From assembly GCF_021184025.1 (NCBI RefSeq), contig NZ_CP036537.1:1488001-1552000 (forward strand): a stretch of 64,000 bases of DNA. The letters are read 5' to 3'. Position numbers and translations under genes: made by a program. This document shows, in pieces, positions 48,836 through 56,567 of this stretch (its first letter is position 1; each line of letters opens with the position of its first letter). Origin of the DNA: Rhodopseudomonas boonkerdii (GTDB lineage Bacteria; Pseudomonadota; Alphaproteobacteria; Rhizobiales; Xanthobacteraceae). Below the pieces are notes generated by a model. The model was not told where the DNA came from. It made no database searches and was given only the letters and a program-made list of their open reading frames with translations.

Positions 48836-49978
48836 TTGAAAGCACGTACGGCCCGCATCTGGTCGGTGATTCACACTTGGACCAGTCTGATCTCCACGGT
48901 GTTTCTGCTGCTGCTCTGCCTCACCGGGCTGCCACTGATCTTTCACCACGAAATCGATGATGCGCTTGGCTATTCGCCAAAGATGGACGCGCGGGCGCCG
49001 GGTGCTTCCAAGCTCAGCCTTGACGCCATCAGCGCTGCGGCGCTGGCCGATCATCCCGGCAATGTCATGCTCTATATGGGGTGGGACAAGGACGAGCCCT
49101 GGATGGTTTCGACATTCACCAACAAGACGGTGACCTCCGATCCGCAGACGACGGTGGTGAAAGCCTTCGACGCCTATACGGCCAGGCCCGTCGGCTTGCT
49201 CGGCACCGGACCGATGCTGGTGATGCTGCGGTTGCATACCGATATGTATCTCGGTCTGCCCGGCAAATGGTTCATGGGTCTGATGGGCTTTGTATTCATG
49301 GTGGCCATCGTGTCCGGCCTCGTGCTGTACTGGCCCTTCACCCGGCGGCTGGATTTCGCGGCGATCCGCAAGCAGAAGTCGCGCCGGATCTGGTGGCTCG
49401 ACTGGCACAATCTGCTGGGGGTCATCACCGTCGTCTGGGCGCTGGTCGTGGGCGGTACCGGCGTTCTGAATGCTTATGCCGAGCTCCTGCTCGGTGTCTG
49501 GCAGCGCAATGAACTCACGGCCATCGCCGCGCCCTATGCCGGCCAGCCCACGCCGGCGAAGCTGGCTTCGCTCGACACCGTGCTCGGCAATGCCATGAAA
49601 GCGACGCCCGGCATGGAACCCGCCTTCGTGGCGTTCCCGGGGACGCCATTCACGTCGACGCATCACTTTGCAGTCTTCCTGCGCGGTGATACGCCGCTGA
49701 CATCGCGTATGGTGAAGCCGGTGCTGCTCGACGGCGAGACCGGAGCAGTTTCCAGCACCAGCGACCTGCCGATCTATCTGAAGGCGGTGCTGGTTTCCCA
49801 GCCTCTGCATTTTGGCGATTACGGCGGCATGCCGCTCAAGATCATCTGGGCGTTGCTGACGGTGTTCACGATCATCGTGCTCGGCAGCGGTCTCTATCTC
49901 TATATCGCGCGCCGCCGCAAACAAGGGCGGCAGCCACGCGCTGTTGCTGAGGCATCGATCGTGGCGGAGGCCTCGTGA
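48836..49978 (+). CDS. PepSY-associated membrane protein, iron-regulated type
   Basis: A 380-residue protein starting at TTG 48836, with AAGGAG seven bases before it. It has four transmembrane segments: about 12-34, then GFVFMVAIVSGLVLYWPFTRR, HNLLGVITVVWALVVGGTGVLNAY, and near the C terminus IIWALLTVFTIIVLGSGLYLYIARRR. Between them are periplasmic PepSY-type regions. Such proteins often sit beside TonB receptors and are thought to reduce or process ferric siderophore complexes in the periplasm. It lies 141 bases after the receptor and overlaps the next gene by one base. Confidence 0.88.
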   Translation: MKARTARIWSVIHTWTSLISTVFLLLLCLTGLPLIFHHEIDDALGYSPKMDARAPGASKLSLDAISAAALADHPGNVMLYMGWDKDEPWMVSTFTNKTVTSDPQTTVVKAFDAYTARPVGLLGTGPMLVMLRLHTDMYLGLPGKWFMGLMGFVFMVAIVSGLVLYWPFTRRLDFAAIRKQKSRRIWWLDWHNLLGVITVVWALVVGGTGVLNAYAELLLGVWQRNELTAIAAPYAGQPTPAKLASLDTVLGNAMKATPGMEPAFVAFPGTPFTSTHHFAVFLRGDTPLTSRMVKPVLLDGETGAVSSTSDLPIYLKAVLVSQPLHFGDYGGMPLKIIWALLTVFTIIVLGSGLYLYIARRRKQGRQPRAVAEASIVAEAS

Positions 49979-50184
49979 TGAACGATCCGACGTTCTCACA
50001 AGCTCGCCGTGCCAAACGACCGCAATGGCTGCGCGTTTTCGGCGTGCCAATCGTGATCGGCGTGCTCTCGCTTGCTGGTCTTCTGTCGGCGCTGCTCGCA
50101 GGCGATCCCGGCCGCTATTTCTCCTGGTTCGGCGTCGGCTTGCCGGTCGCCATCGCCGCCTGGACCTATTGGCGAAATTCGTAG
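49978..50184 (+). CDS. Small two-helix membrane protein in the iron cluster
   Basis: A 68-residue protein whose ATG overlaps the preceding stop (TGATG), with GGAGG eight bases upstream, so it is translationally coupled to the PepSY gene. It has two hydrophobic segments (VFGVPIVIGVLSLAGLLSALLAG and FGVGLPVAIAAWTYW). Comparable small proteins accompany PepSY/TonB receptor genes in other alphaproteobacteria. Function unknown; probably acts with the PepSY protein. Confidence 0.8.
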   Translation: MNDPTFSQARRAKRPQWLRVFGVPIVIGVLSLAGLLSALLAGDPGRYFSWFGVGLPVAIAAWTYWRNS

Positions 50185-50194
50185 GCGGGAGCGT

Positions 50195-50512
50195 TCACCA
50201 GCGCGGATTCCAGCCGTTATTGTTCCAACCGCCGTTCCAGTCATTTTGCTGCTCGCGATACTGCCGCCCCTTCCGGCGCGGTTCGCGCTGCTCGCCGAAA
50301 GCCAGCACCGGATTTTGCATGCAGTCCCCGCGCTGGCCGCTGACGGTCGCCATGCATTGGGCGTAGGACGTGAACGTGCAGCTGGGATTGAAGCCCGAGG
50401 CCGAAGTGCGCGAGCACCATGGATATTCGCGGGCCTCGGCCGATGTCACGCCCATGCCGCCGAAGCCGCCAGCGACGGCGAGGAGGGTGGTAGCTACCAG
50501 GATGGCGCGCAT
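50195..50512 (-). CDS. DUF3551 family exported protein
   Basis: A 105-residue protein with a signal peptide (residues 1-27, ending AEARE) and the DUF3551 pattern of cysteines: YPWCSRTS, NPSCTFTSYAQCMATVSGQRGDCMQNP. The tail is rich in Arg, Asn and Trp (NDWNGGWNNNGWNPRW). DUF3551 is nearly restricted to Bradyrhizobium and relatives, which supports the taxonomic assignment. Role unknown. It is convergent with the small membrane gene at only a 10-base distance. Confidence 0.88.
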   Translation of the reverse strand: MRAILVATTLLAVAGGFGGMGVTSAEAREYPWCSRTSASGFNPSCTFTSYAQCMATVSGQRGDCMQNPVLAFGEQREPRRKGRQYREQQNDWNGGWNNNGWNPRW

Positions 50513-50617
50513 GTGGATGCTCCTTTGGAAGGTTCTATGGAGATAATGCGAAGTCTATATCGGTGTTCCCGATCGTGGCAGCGGCGCATTGCCGAGATGC
50601 CGGGAGTGTGATGCGCG

Positions 50618-51091
50618 TCAATCCGTCAATGCGGCGCTCGCGGCATCCAGCGCGGCACGCGCGGCGTCCGGCGCGATCTCGATCTGCAAGCCGCGCTGGC
50701 CGCCATTCAGATAGACTGTGGTCTCGGCGAGCGCGGCCTGCTCGATGGCCGTCGGCACGCGTTTCTTTTGTCCGAACGGGCTGATGCCGCCCACATGGTA
50801 TCCGGTGATGCGCTCGGCATCTGCCGGCCGCATCATCCTGGCCGATTTGCCACGGAATGCAGCGGCCAGTTTCTTCATGCTCACTTCCTTGTCGGAAGGG
50901 ACCACCACACAAACCGGCTTGCCATCCACTTCCGCCATCAGTGTCTTCAGCATGCGTTGCGGTGCGATACCGAGCGCTTCCGCCGCCTGCAGCCCGATGC
51001 TTTCGGCATCGGGGTCATAGTCGTAAGTGTGCAGCGTAAAGGTGGCTCCCAGTTTCGTCAGGGTCTGGGTGGCACGGGTGGACTTGGACAT
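50618..51091 (-). CDS. ybaK: Cys-tRNA(Pro) deacylase, YbaK/EbsC type
   Basis: From ATG 51091 the product is 157 residues of the YbaK domain: TLTKLGATFTLHTYDYDPDAESIGLQAAEALG, the catalytic-lysine region MLKTLMAEVDGKPVCVVVPSDKEVSMKKLA, and GYHVGGISPFGQKKRVPTAIE with the GXXXP loop. The enzyme removes cysteine mischarged onto tRNA(Pro). It starts 19 bases after the upstream CMD-like stop and is probably in the same transcript. A frame extension of 19 codons upstream is not protein-like. Confidence 0.92.
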   Translation of the reverse strand: MSKSTRATQTLTKLGATFTLHTYDYDPDAESIGLQAAEALGIAPQRMLKTLMAEVDGKPVCVVVPSDKEVSMKKLAAAFRGKSARMMRPADAERITGYHVGGISPFGQKKRVPTAIEQAALAETTVYLNGGQRGLQIEIAPDAARAALDAASAALTD

Positions 51092-51110
51092 CGCAAGGCT
51101 CGTTGAGAGG

Positions 51111-51635
51111 TCACACGACCTCGGTGACCGGTTGCATGTCGATAGCAAAGGTTTCGAGGAATTTCGAGGTCATGATGTAGAAGCCGACCGATAGCTGCAG
51201 TTCGACCAAAGCACCGGACGTTAGTTTTTCTGCGATAGCGTTGAAGGCTGCGTCGGTTGGACGATGCAGTTTCACGATCTCGTCTGTGAAGGCGAGGGCC
51301 GCGCGCTGCGTGTTGTCGAAACAGCTCGCGCTCTCCCAGTCGTCAAGAGCCGCATTCTGTTCTTCGCTGACGCCGACATAGCTGCCGATGCGCTTGTGCG
51401 CGGCGACCTCATAGGGAGCCTGGCAAAGGATGCCGGTGCGTGTGATCGCCAGTTCGCGGATGACCGGATCGAGCTCCCCCTTGTTGCGGATCGCCCCGCC
51501 AAGCCGGCAATACTGCTCGAGATAGCTCGGAGAATGCGCCATCATACGAAAGATGTTGGCGTTGCGGTTCTTGTCGAGCAGCTCGCGCGTGCGTTCGCTG
51601 ACAGTTGCGGGATCGCTATAGTCGATGCGGGCCAT
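51111..51635 (-). CDS. Carboxymuconolactone decarboxylase (CMD/AhpD-like) family protein
   Basis: A 174-residue all-helical protein: MARIDYSDPATVSERTRELLDKN, FRMMAHSPSYLEQYCRLGGAI, then the core ELAITRTGILCQAPYEVAAHKRIG and TDEIVKLHRPTDAAF. Only one Cys lies in the CMD core (LCQAPYEVAAH), so the two-Cys AhpD redox centre is missing and a peroxidase-reductase role is unlikely; a decarboxylase- or hydratase-like role is possible. It is downstream of a Rid-family gene and upstream of ybaK on the same strand. Confidence 0.85.
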   Translation of the reverse strand: MARIDYSDPATVSERTRELLDKNRNANIFRMMAHSPSYLEQYCRLGGAIRNKGELDPVIRELAITRTGILCQAPYEVAAHKRIGSYVGVSEEQNAALDDWESASCFDNTQRAALAFTDEIVKLHRPTDAAFNAIAEKLTSGALVELQLSVGFYIMTSKFLETFAIDMQPVTEVV

Positions 51636-51749
51636 GGCATTTCCTTATTGTGTCGTCTTGTTTTTATCCCGCGTCAACGAAGCGATGCGAGTTTTGTGTG
51701 TTGCAGTGGGCGGGCGCCGAGTTGGAGCGGCGCCTCATCCAGGCGGTAT

Positions 51750-52151
51750 TTATGCAACGGCAACTGCATCGATCTCGATCATGAAATCCGGCCCATAGAG
51801 CTGCGATACCTCCACGAGCGTCACGGCCGGTGCGGCGCGCGGCGTCGTCTGATCGAGAAAGCAGTTTCGTGCCTCGCGATAGGCGGCAAGGTTCGACATG
51901 TCGCGCACGTAGACATTGAGCTTGACCAAATTGGCGGTCGTGCATTGAACGGCGTCGAGAGCGATCGACAAATTCTTGAAAACCTGAGCGGCTTGCGCGG
52001 AAAAATCGTTCTTGCCGACCAATTCTCCGTTCGCGTCGAGCGAGGTCTGCCCGGCAATGTAGATCGTCCGTCCGCCGCGTACTTCGACAATCTGCGAATA
52101 ACCGGGAGGCTCGCCGAGCGCAGGTGGATTAATGTGTTGGATTTCAACCAC
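51750..52151 (-). CDS. Rid (YjgF/YER057c) family protein lacking the RidA catalytic Arg
   Basis: The gene starts at GTG 52151, seven bases after a strong GGAGG, giving 133 residues, the normal Rid size; the longer open frame starting at 52280 is not needed. The fold is clear: YSQIVEVRGGRTIYIAGQTSLDANGELVG, FKNLSIALDAVQCTTANLVKLNVYVRDM, AYREARNCFLDQTTPRAAPAVTLVEVSQLYGPDFMIEIDAVAVA. In RidA deaminases the PARS(T/C)VEV motif carries the catalytic Arg; here it is PAVTLVEV (residue 110 is Val), so this belongs to a non-RidA subgroup with unknown activity. Confidence 0.88.
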   Translation of the reverse strand: MVEIQHINPPALGEPPGYSQIVEVRGGRTIYIAGQTSLDANGELVGKNDFSAQAAQVFKNLSIALDAVQCTTANLVKLNVYVRDMSNLAAYREARNCFLDQTTPRAAPAVTLVEVSQLYGPDFMIEIDAVAVA

Positions 52152-52509
52152 GGGGATTCCTCCGATAATCATTTCGCCTTGCGGCTCGTTGTTCTTTCCA
52201 GTGTAGCGCATGGTCCGGGTTGGTCGCTGGGTTATCCCGCGAGACATCCTGCCCCCCGGAACCTGCCCCATTCCCGCCACACTGCGCTGGATTTTCAGGG
52301 GATATCAAAGGTTTGCGCGGGCTTGACGGGGGCGTTTTTCCCGTCCTTGCGCTTGTTTTCACCGCCTTCTTCCTTTATTCCCGGTTTGCATCGCAGACAG
52401 CGTCTTCTGGCGCGTTTGGGCGGATGCCTGGGCGTGATCCGGCAAACGGCAGACCGTTTGCCGTGGCGATCACGTTTGAACGCGTGGATTTTCAGAGGAC
52501 TAGCGCCAC
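52152..52509. other. Divergent regulatory gap before purA
   Basis: The 358 bases between the leftward Rid gene and purA hold no supported gene. They contain a GACGGG-N9-CCCGTC hairpin near 52327-52347 and the 22-bp perfect palindrome at 52441-52462; the purA promoter presumably lies here, but no certain -35/-10 pair could be chosen. Confidence 0.5.
52441..52462. promoter_or_regulatory. Perfect palindrome upstream of purA
   Basis: GGCAAACGG and CCGTTTGCC surround CAGA (9-bp arms, 4-base centre), 47 bases before the purA start. The GCAAACG half-site resembles those of LacI-family (PurR-like) operators, but the spacing is larger than in the E. coli PUR box, so a leader hairpin is equally possible. 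Confidence 0.5.
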
Positions 52510-53802
52510 ATGGCCAATGTTGTCGTCGTCGGCGCCCAATGGGGCGACGAGGGTAAGGGCAAGATCGTTGACTGGTTGTCGGATCAGGCCGATGTCGTGG
52601 CCCGCTATCAGGGCGGCCACAATGCCGGCCATACGCTGGTCATCGACGGCAAGACCTACAAGCTGGCGCTGCTGCCGTCCGGCGTGGTCCGTGAGTCCAA
52701 GCTCTCGGTCATCGGCAATGGCGTGGTGTTCGATCCGCAGGCTTTCGTCGACGAAGTCGCCAAGCTGAAAGGTCAGGGTGTCGATGTCGGTCCGCACAAT
52801 CTGCGCGTCGCCGAGAACGTCACGCTGATCCTGCCGCTACATCGTGAACTCGATGCGCTCAGGGAGAATGCCAACAAGGCCACCGCTATCGGCACCACCC
52901 AGCGCGGCATCGGCCCTGCTTATGAAGACAAGGTCGGTCGCCGTGCCATCCGCCTGATGGATCTCGCGGATGTGCAGACCCTGCCGCACAAGGTCGATCG
53001 CCTGCTGACGCATCACAATGCGCTGCGCCGCGGCCTGGGTCTCGAAGAGTTCAAGTCGGCCGACATTGTCAAGGATCTCACCGCATTCGCGCCGGTGCTG
53101 CTGCCCTATGCCGAGTCGGTGTGGCGGCTGCTCGACAGCAAGCGCCGCGAAGGCAAGCGTATCCTGTTCGAAGGTGCGCAGGGCGCGCTGCTCGATGTCG
53201 ATCACGGTACCTATCCTTACGTCACCTCGTCCAACACCGTGGCGGCGCAGGCCGCGACCGGCACCGGCATGGGCCCGGGCGCGGTCGGCTATGTGCTCGG
53301 CATCTGCAAGGCCTACACTACGCGCGTCGGTCAGGGTCCGTTCCCGACCGAACTCACCAACGAGATCGGCGAAGAGATCGGCCGTCGCGGCAAGGAGTTC
53401 GGCGTCAACACCGGGCGCAAGCGCCGCTGCGGCTGGTTCGATGCGGTGCTGGTGCGACAGACTGTCCGTACTTGCGGCATCAACGGCCTGGCGCTGACCA
53501 AGCTCGACATTCTTGACGGCTTCGACGCCATCGAGGTCTGCGTCGGCTACAAGCTCGACGGCAAGGAAATCGATTACCTGCCGGCTGGCGAGGGCGCGCA
53601 GCAGCGCATTGAGCCGATCTATGAAACCATCGAGGGCTGGAAAGAACCCACGGCCAATGCGCGGTCCTGGGCCGATCTGCCGGCGCAGGCGATCAAATAC
53701 GTGCGCCGGATCGAGGAACTGGTCGGCTGCCCGATTGCTTTGCTCTCCACGAGCCCGGAACGTGAAGACACCATTCTGGTGCAAAATCCATTTGAGGCTT
53801 AA
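52510..53802 (+). CDS. purA: Adenylosuccinate synthetase
   Basis: PurA converts IMP, aspartate and GTP to adenylosuccinate, committing IMP to AMP. The 430 residues carry [20 protein letters not shown] (phosphate-binding loop, residue 3 onwards), the catalytic QGGHNAGHT, the [13 protein letters not shown] signature with GTP/IMP contacts, [40 protein letters not shown] and the C-terminal [14 protein letters not shown]. It starts at ATG 52510, about 50 bases after a perfect palindrome. A conserved membrane protein gene follows 54 bases downstream and may be co-transcribed. Confidence 0.98.
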   Translation: MANVVVVGAQWGDEGKGKIVDWLSDQADVVARYQGGHNAGHTLVIDGKTYKLALLPSGVVRESKLSVIGNGVVFDPQAFVDEVAKLKGQGVDVGPHNLRVAENVTLILPLHRELDALRENANKATAIGTTQRGIGPAYEDKVGRRAIRLMDLADVQTLPHKVDRLLTHHNALRRGLGLEEFKSADIVKDLTAFAPVLLPYAESVWRLLDSKRREGKRILFEGAQGALLDVDHGTYPYVTSSNTVAAQAATGTGMGPGAVGYVLGICKAYTTRVGQGPFPTELTNEIGEEIGRRGKEFGVNTGRKRRCGWFDAVLVRQTVRTCGINGLALTKLDILDGFDAIEVCVGYKLDGKEIDYLPAGEGAQQRIEPIYETIEGWKEPTANARSWADLPAQAIKYVRRIEELVGCPIALLSTSPEREDTILVQNPFEA

Positions 53803-53856
53803 CGAACTATTACCGTATGGCTTTCAAATTGAGGGGCCCCGCGAAACTGAGTCGAG

Positions 53857-55380
53857 ATGGCTGACTACTATCCCCTGATTGCCCGTGCCATCGCCGGCCT
53901 GGACCCCAGTGCCCCCGGCGAGCAGCGACGTGCGCTCTATGAACGCGCCCGTACCGCGCTGATCGCGCAGCTGCGCAGCGTCGAGCCACCGCTCTCGGAA
54001 TCCGAGATTACCCGCGAGCGGCTGTCGCTCGAGGAAGCCGTCCGCAAGGTCGAATCCGAAGCCGCTCAGCGCGCCCGCGATGCGTCGCGCTTGGCGGACG
54101 CGAATCGCCCGCGTGCCGGCGACGCCTTCCGCAGCGCCACCCAGCGGGTTGGCACGCCGCCAACAGACGCATCGCGCGGTCGCCAACCGAGCGCGCCGGC
54201 ACCATCTTCCCGCACGCCGGAGGAACGCCCGCAGCGGACCTTGCGTGTCGATCCGCCACCGATTCCGCGCGAGCCGGGCGTCACCCGTCCGGCACAGCCG
54301 CCGCGCCGTTCGGATCAGGCTGCCTCCAATCCGCCCGGCCGCGACGATCGTGGTGAAGCGGCGATGCGCGGCTTCCGTGACGTGACAGCCGATGTCGACG
54401 ATCTCGGCCGCGCCGCTGCGCAGGCCAATCGCGCGGCGCGCAAAACCTATGCGAACGTGCCGTCGCCGACGCCGGAATTCGACCGGCTCGAGCCGAGCAT
54501 GGAAGATCGCGGCGCGGTCTTCGGCTACGATGAGCAGCAGCCTTACGCTCAAGAGGACGCCGAGGCTGCCCCTGCACCCGTCAAGGAGGGCAAGAAGAAG
54601 TCGCCGAAGCCGAAGCGCGTCAGTGGCGGATTTCCGTTCAAGACGCTGCTGGTTGTCGGTCTGCTTTTGATCGTTGTGGGCGGCGCCTTCCTTGTGTGGC
54701 CGCAGATCTCGGGCATGGTGCGTGGCCTCGGTGGTGGCAGCAGCACGCCGGCTCCGATCAGCGAGAACAAGGATGGCGCTCTCGCGCCACGACCGAAGAT
54801 CACCGATCGCGTCGGTCAGCCCTCGGATCAGGTTGCGCCGGTGGCGCAACGCGTGGTGCTCTATGATGAGGATCCGTCCGAGCCGAAGGGCAAGCAGTTC
54901 GTCGGCACGGTGGTGTGGCGCACGGAGCAGATCAAGGGCAGTGGCGGTCGTCCCGGCGACGTCGCTGTACGCGCTGACATCGATATTCCCGAACGCAAGT
55001 TCAAGATGACGATGTCGTTCCGTCGCAACAACGACTCCACGCTGCCGGCAAGTCATACCGCGGAGCTGACCTTCGTCCTGCCGCAGGATTTCAACGGAGG
55101 CGGCATCGCGAATGTCCCGGGCATCCTGATGAAGTCCAATGAGCAGGCCCGCGGTACGCCGCTGGCCGGTCTCGCGGTGAAGGTCACCGATGGCTTCTTC
55201 CTGGTCGGCCTCAGCAACGTCGAAAGCGATCGCGTCCGGAATCTTCAGCTCCTGAAGGAGCGCTCATGGTTCGATATCCCGCTGGTCTATACCAACCAGC
55301 GCCGCGCCATCATCGCGATCGAGAAGGGCTCGCCGGGCGAGCGTGCCTTCAACGACGCATTCGCCGCCTGGGGTGAGTAG
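53857..55380 (+). CDS. Conserved single-pass membrane protein of unknown function
   Basis: A 507-residue protein with three parts. The N-terminal helical region (MADYYPLIARAIAGLDPSAP, ALYERARTALIAQLRSVEPPLSESEITRERLSLEEAVRKVE) is typical of Bradyrhizobium/Rhodopseudomonas homologues. The middle (about 80-245) is Pro/Arg/Ser-rich and disordered. One transmembrane helix (FPFKTLLVVGLLLIVVGGAF, about residues 260-280) leads to a folded C-terminal domain with VLYDEDPSEPKGKQFVGTVVWRTE, KMTMSFRRNND and VKVTDGFFLVGLSNV. No known function. It follows purA by 54 bases. Confidence 0.85.
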   Translation: MADYYPLIARAIAGLDPSAPGEQRRALYERARTALIAQLRSVEPPLSESEITRERLSLEEAVRKVESEAAQRARDASRLADANRPRAGDAFRSATQRVGTPPTDASRGRQPSAPAPSSRTPEERPQRTLRVDPPPIPREPGVTRPAQPPRRSDQAASNPPGRDDRGEAAMRGFRDVTADVDDLGRAAAQANRAARKTYANVPSPTPEFDRLEPSMEDRGAVFGYDEQQPYAQEDAEAAPAPVKEGKKKSPKPKRVSGGFPFKTLLVVGLLLIVVGGAFLVWPQISGMVRGLGGGSSTPAPISENKDGALAPRPKITDRVGQPSDQVAPVAQRVVLYDEDPSEPKGKQFVGTVVWRTEQIKGSGGRPGDVAVRADIDIPERKFKMTMSFRRNNDSTLPASHTAELTFVLPQDFNGGGIANVPGILMKSNEQARGTPLAGLAVKVTDGFFLVGLSNVESDRVRNLQLLKERSWFDIPLVYTNQRRAIIAIEKGSPGERAFNDAFAAWGE

Positions 55381-55534
55381 CCTAGCTATCGCCGCGTGGC
55401 ATGCAATTGTGCACCACGCGACGATGCCTGAGGCCAACATGGTTTGACGGGACAACCACGTTCCTGCCAGCGATCATCGTTCATGCAGACGAGGCTTGCC
55501 TCTCGCCAGAAAGCGATCACCGCCATCGCTGGAT

Positions 55535-55723
55535 TTATGCGCGCGGGTTGTCGAAATAACGCGGAGGATCGCGCCAGCCTTTGGCTGCGGCATGCACCGC
55601 TTTCGCGCGATAATCCATTTCGAGGTCTGCCAGCATACTGCGCATGTCGAGGTCGCTCTCTTGCCGGGCTAACCGGCTGCAATCTTCCGCACGGTCGCGG
55701 AGATAGTTTTCAGACATGATCAT
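55535..55723 (-). CDS. Small soluble hypothetical protein
   Basis: The start at ATG 55723 lies six bases after GGAG, giving 62 residues: MIMSENYLRDRAEDCSRLARQESDLDMRSMLADLEMDYRAKAVHAAA... It is helical and highly charged. Small proteins with a YLRxRAxxC(S/R)xLA start are frequent in Bradyrhizobium. Function unknown. An inverted repeat/terminator sits just upstream of it. Confidence 0.72.
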   Translation of the reverse strand: MIMSENYLRDRAEDCSRLARQESDLDMRSMLADLEMDYRAKAVHAAAKGWRDPPRYFDNPRA

Positions 55724-55763
55724 CGCCGTCTCCATCATGTCCCCAAACACAAAGCTACCACGT

Positions 55764-55793
55764 AAAAAGACCCCAAGTCGTTGACTTCGGGTC
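55764..55793 (-). terminator. Leftward intrinsic terminator
   Basis: On the minus strand GACCCGAAGTC, loop AAC, GACTTGGGGTC (one mismatch in 11) is followed by TTTTT. It lies between the 77-residue and 62-residue leftward genes, ending transcription from the former; the A-run on the other side makes it potentially bidirectional. Confidence 0.7.
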
Positions 55794-55931
55794 AAAAAGT
55801 CACGGTGCAATTTGGCGAAGACATGGCGGCGCCGGTGCGAAATCGCAGCGATGGCTGCCTTTGCGTTGCGAAATTCGACATAGCCCACACGAAACTACCG
55901 TTCGAGACGGCTCATCTGCAGGACGGTGAGC

Positions 55932-56165
55932 TTACGGAGCGCCTGCCGCACCCGCTTGAACGGCATGGTTCACCAGCGCGCTGGTGTCGGTGATGCCATC
56001 GGCAGCGTGGCGGACGATGATCTGTGCCATCATGGCCTTGGTGGCTGGTGTGCGATGCTGTGCGGCAATCTGCTCCACGGCGATGTCCAGCGCCTGGCGC
56101 AACACGGCAACGCGCTGCGCGTCGAACGGCAGCGTATGCGATTGTGTCGTCGGGGTGGTCGTCAT
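55932..56165 (-). CDS. Small hypothetical protein
   Basis: From ATG 56165 (GGAG six bases upstream) the protein has 77 residues: MTTTPTTQSHTLPFDAQRVA..., with a helical middle (VLRQALDIAVEQIAAQHRTPATKAMMAQIIVRHAADG). It resembles small rhizobial orphans that may associate with stress or phosphate responses, but there is no diagnostic motif. A terminator-like structure lies about 140 bases downstream. Function unknown. Confidence 0.62.
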   Translation of the reverse strand: MTTTPTTQSHTLPFDAQRVAVLRQALDIAVEQIAAQHRTPATKAMMAQIIVRHAADGITDTSALVNHAVQAGAAGAP

Positions 56166-56567
56166 GATGCACTCCATAATCGTAGTGTGCAGCCTGTGTA
56201 GTGGCTGTTTAGGGCGCCTCTGAGTCAGCGTGATGAAAGGTGGATGACACGATCTGACATTGTGTTGATCGCCGCGGCTGAACGCGTCGAAATTGTGTGG
56301 CCCTGCGCTTCTCGAATGTTGGGAAACATGAAATGCGATGCATTTCTGTTTCGATGGTCGCTATGCATTCGGGAAAGATGCGCGTACAGCACGTCTATAG
56401 TCGAACGAAGGGTGGATCAGGTTCAACATTGCGCGCGGCCAGCACCGCATCTGTGCCATCGATGCGGCTTTCCGCGCAACCGCTGCACGTCTAGATGAAA
56501 GCGTGGTTTTGATTCGAAGTGGAGACGTTGTCTCCAGGCTCTCGGCCCGGTGTTGAGGCGATTTCTG
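56166..56567. other. 402-base gap with no supported gene
   Basis: Open frames in both directions lack protein-like composition and ribosome binding sites. The only notable structure is a perfect palindrome, GAAATGC-GAT-GCATTTC (56330-56346), which could be an operator. The region is more AT-rich than its surroundings and should hold the promoters of the leftward small gene and the rightward methyltransferase gene. Confidence 0.5.

Noticed and set aside
56244..56498. Short plus-strand frame in the gap before the methyltransferase gene
   Set aside because: Composition is not protein-like, there is no ribosome binding site, and it overlaps an equally poor frame on the other strand.
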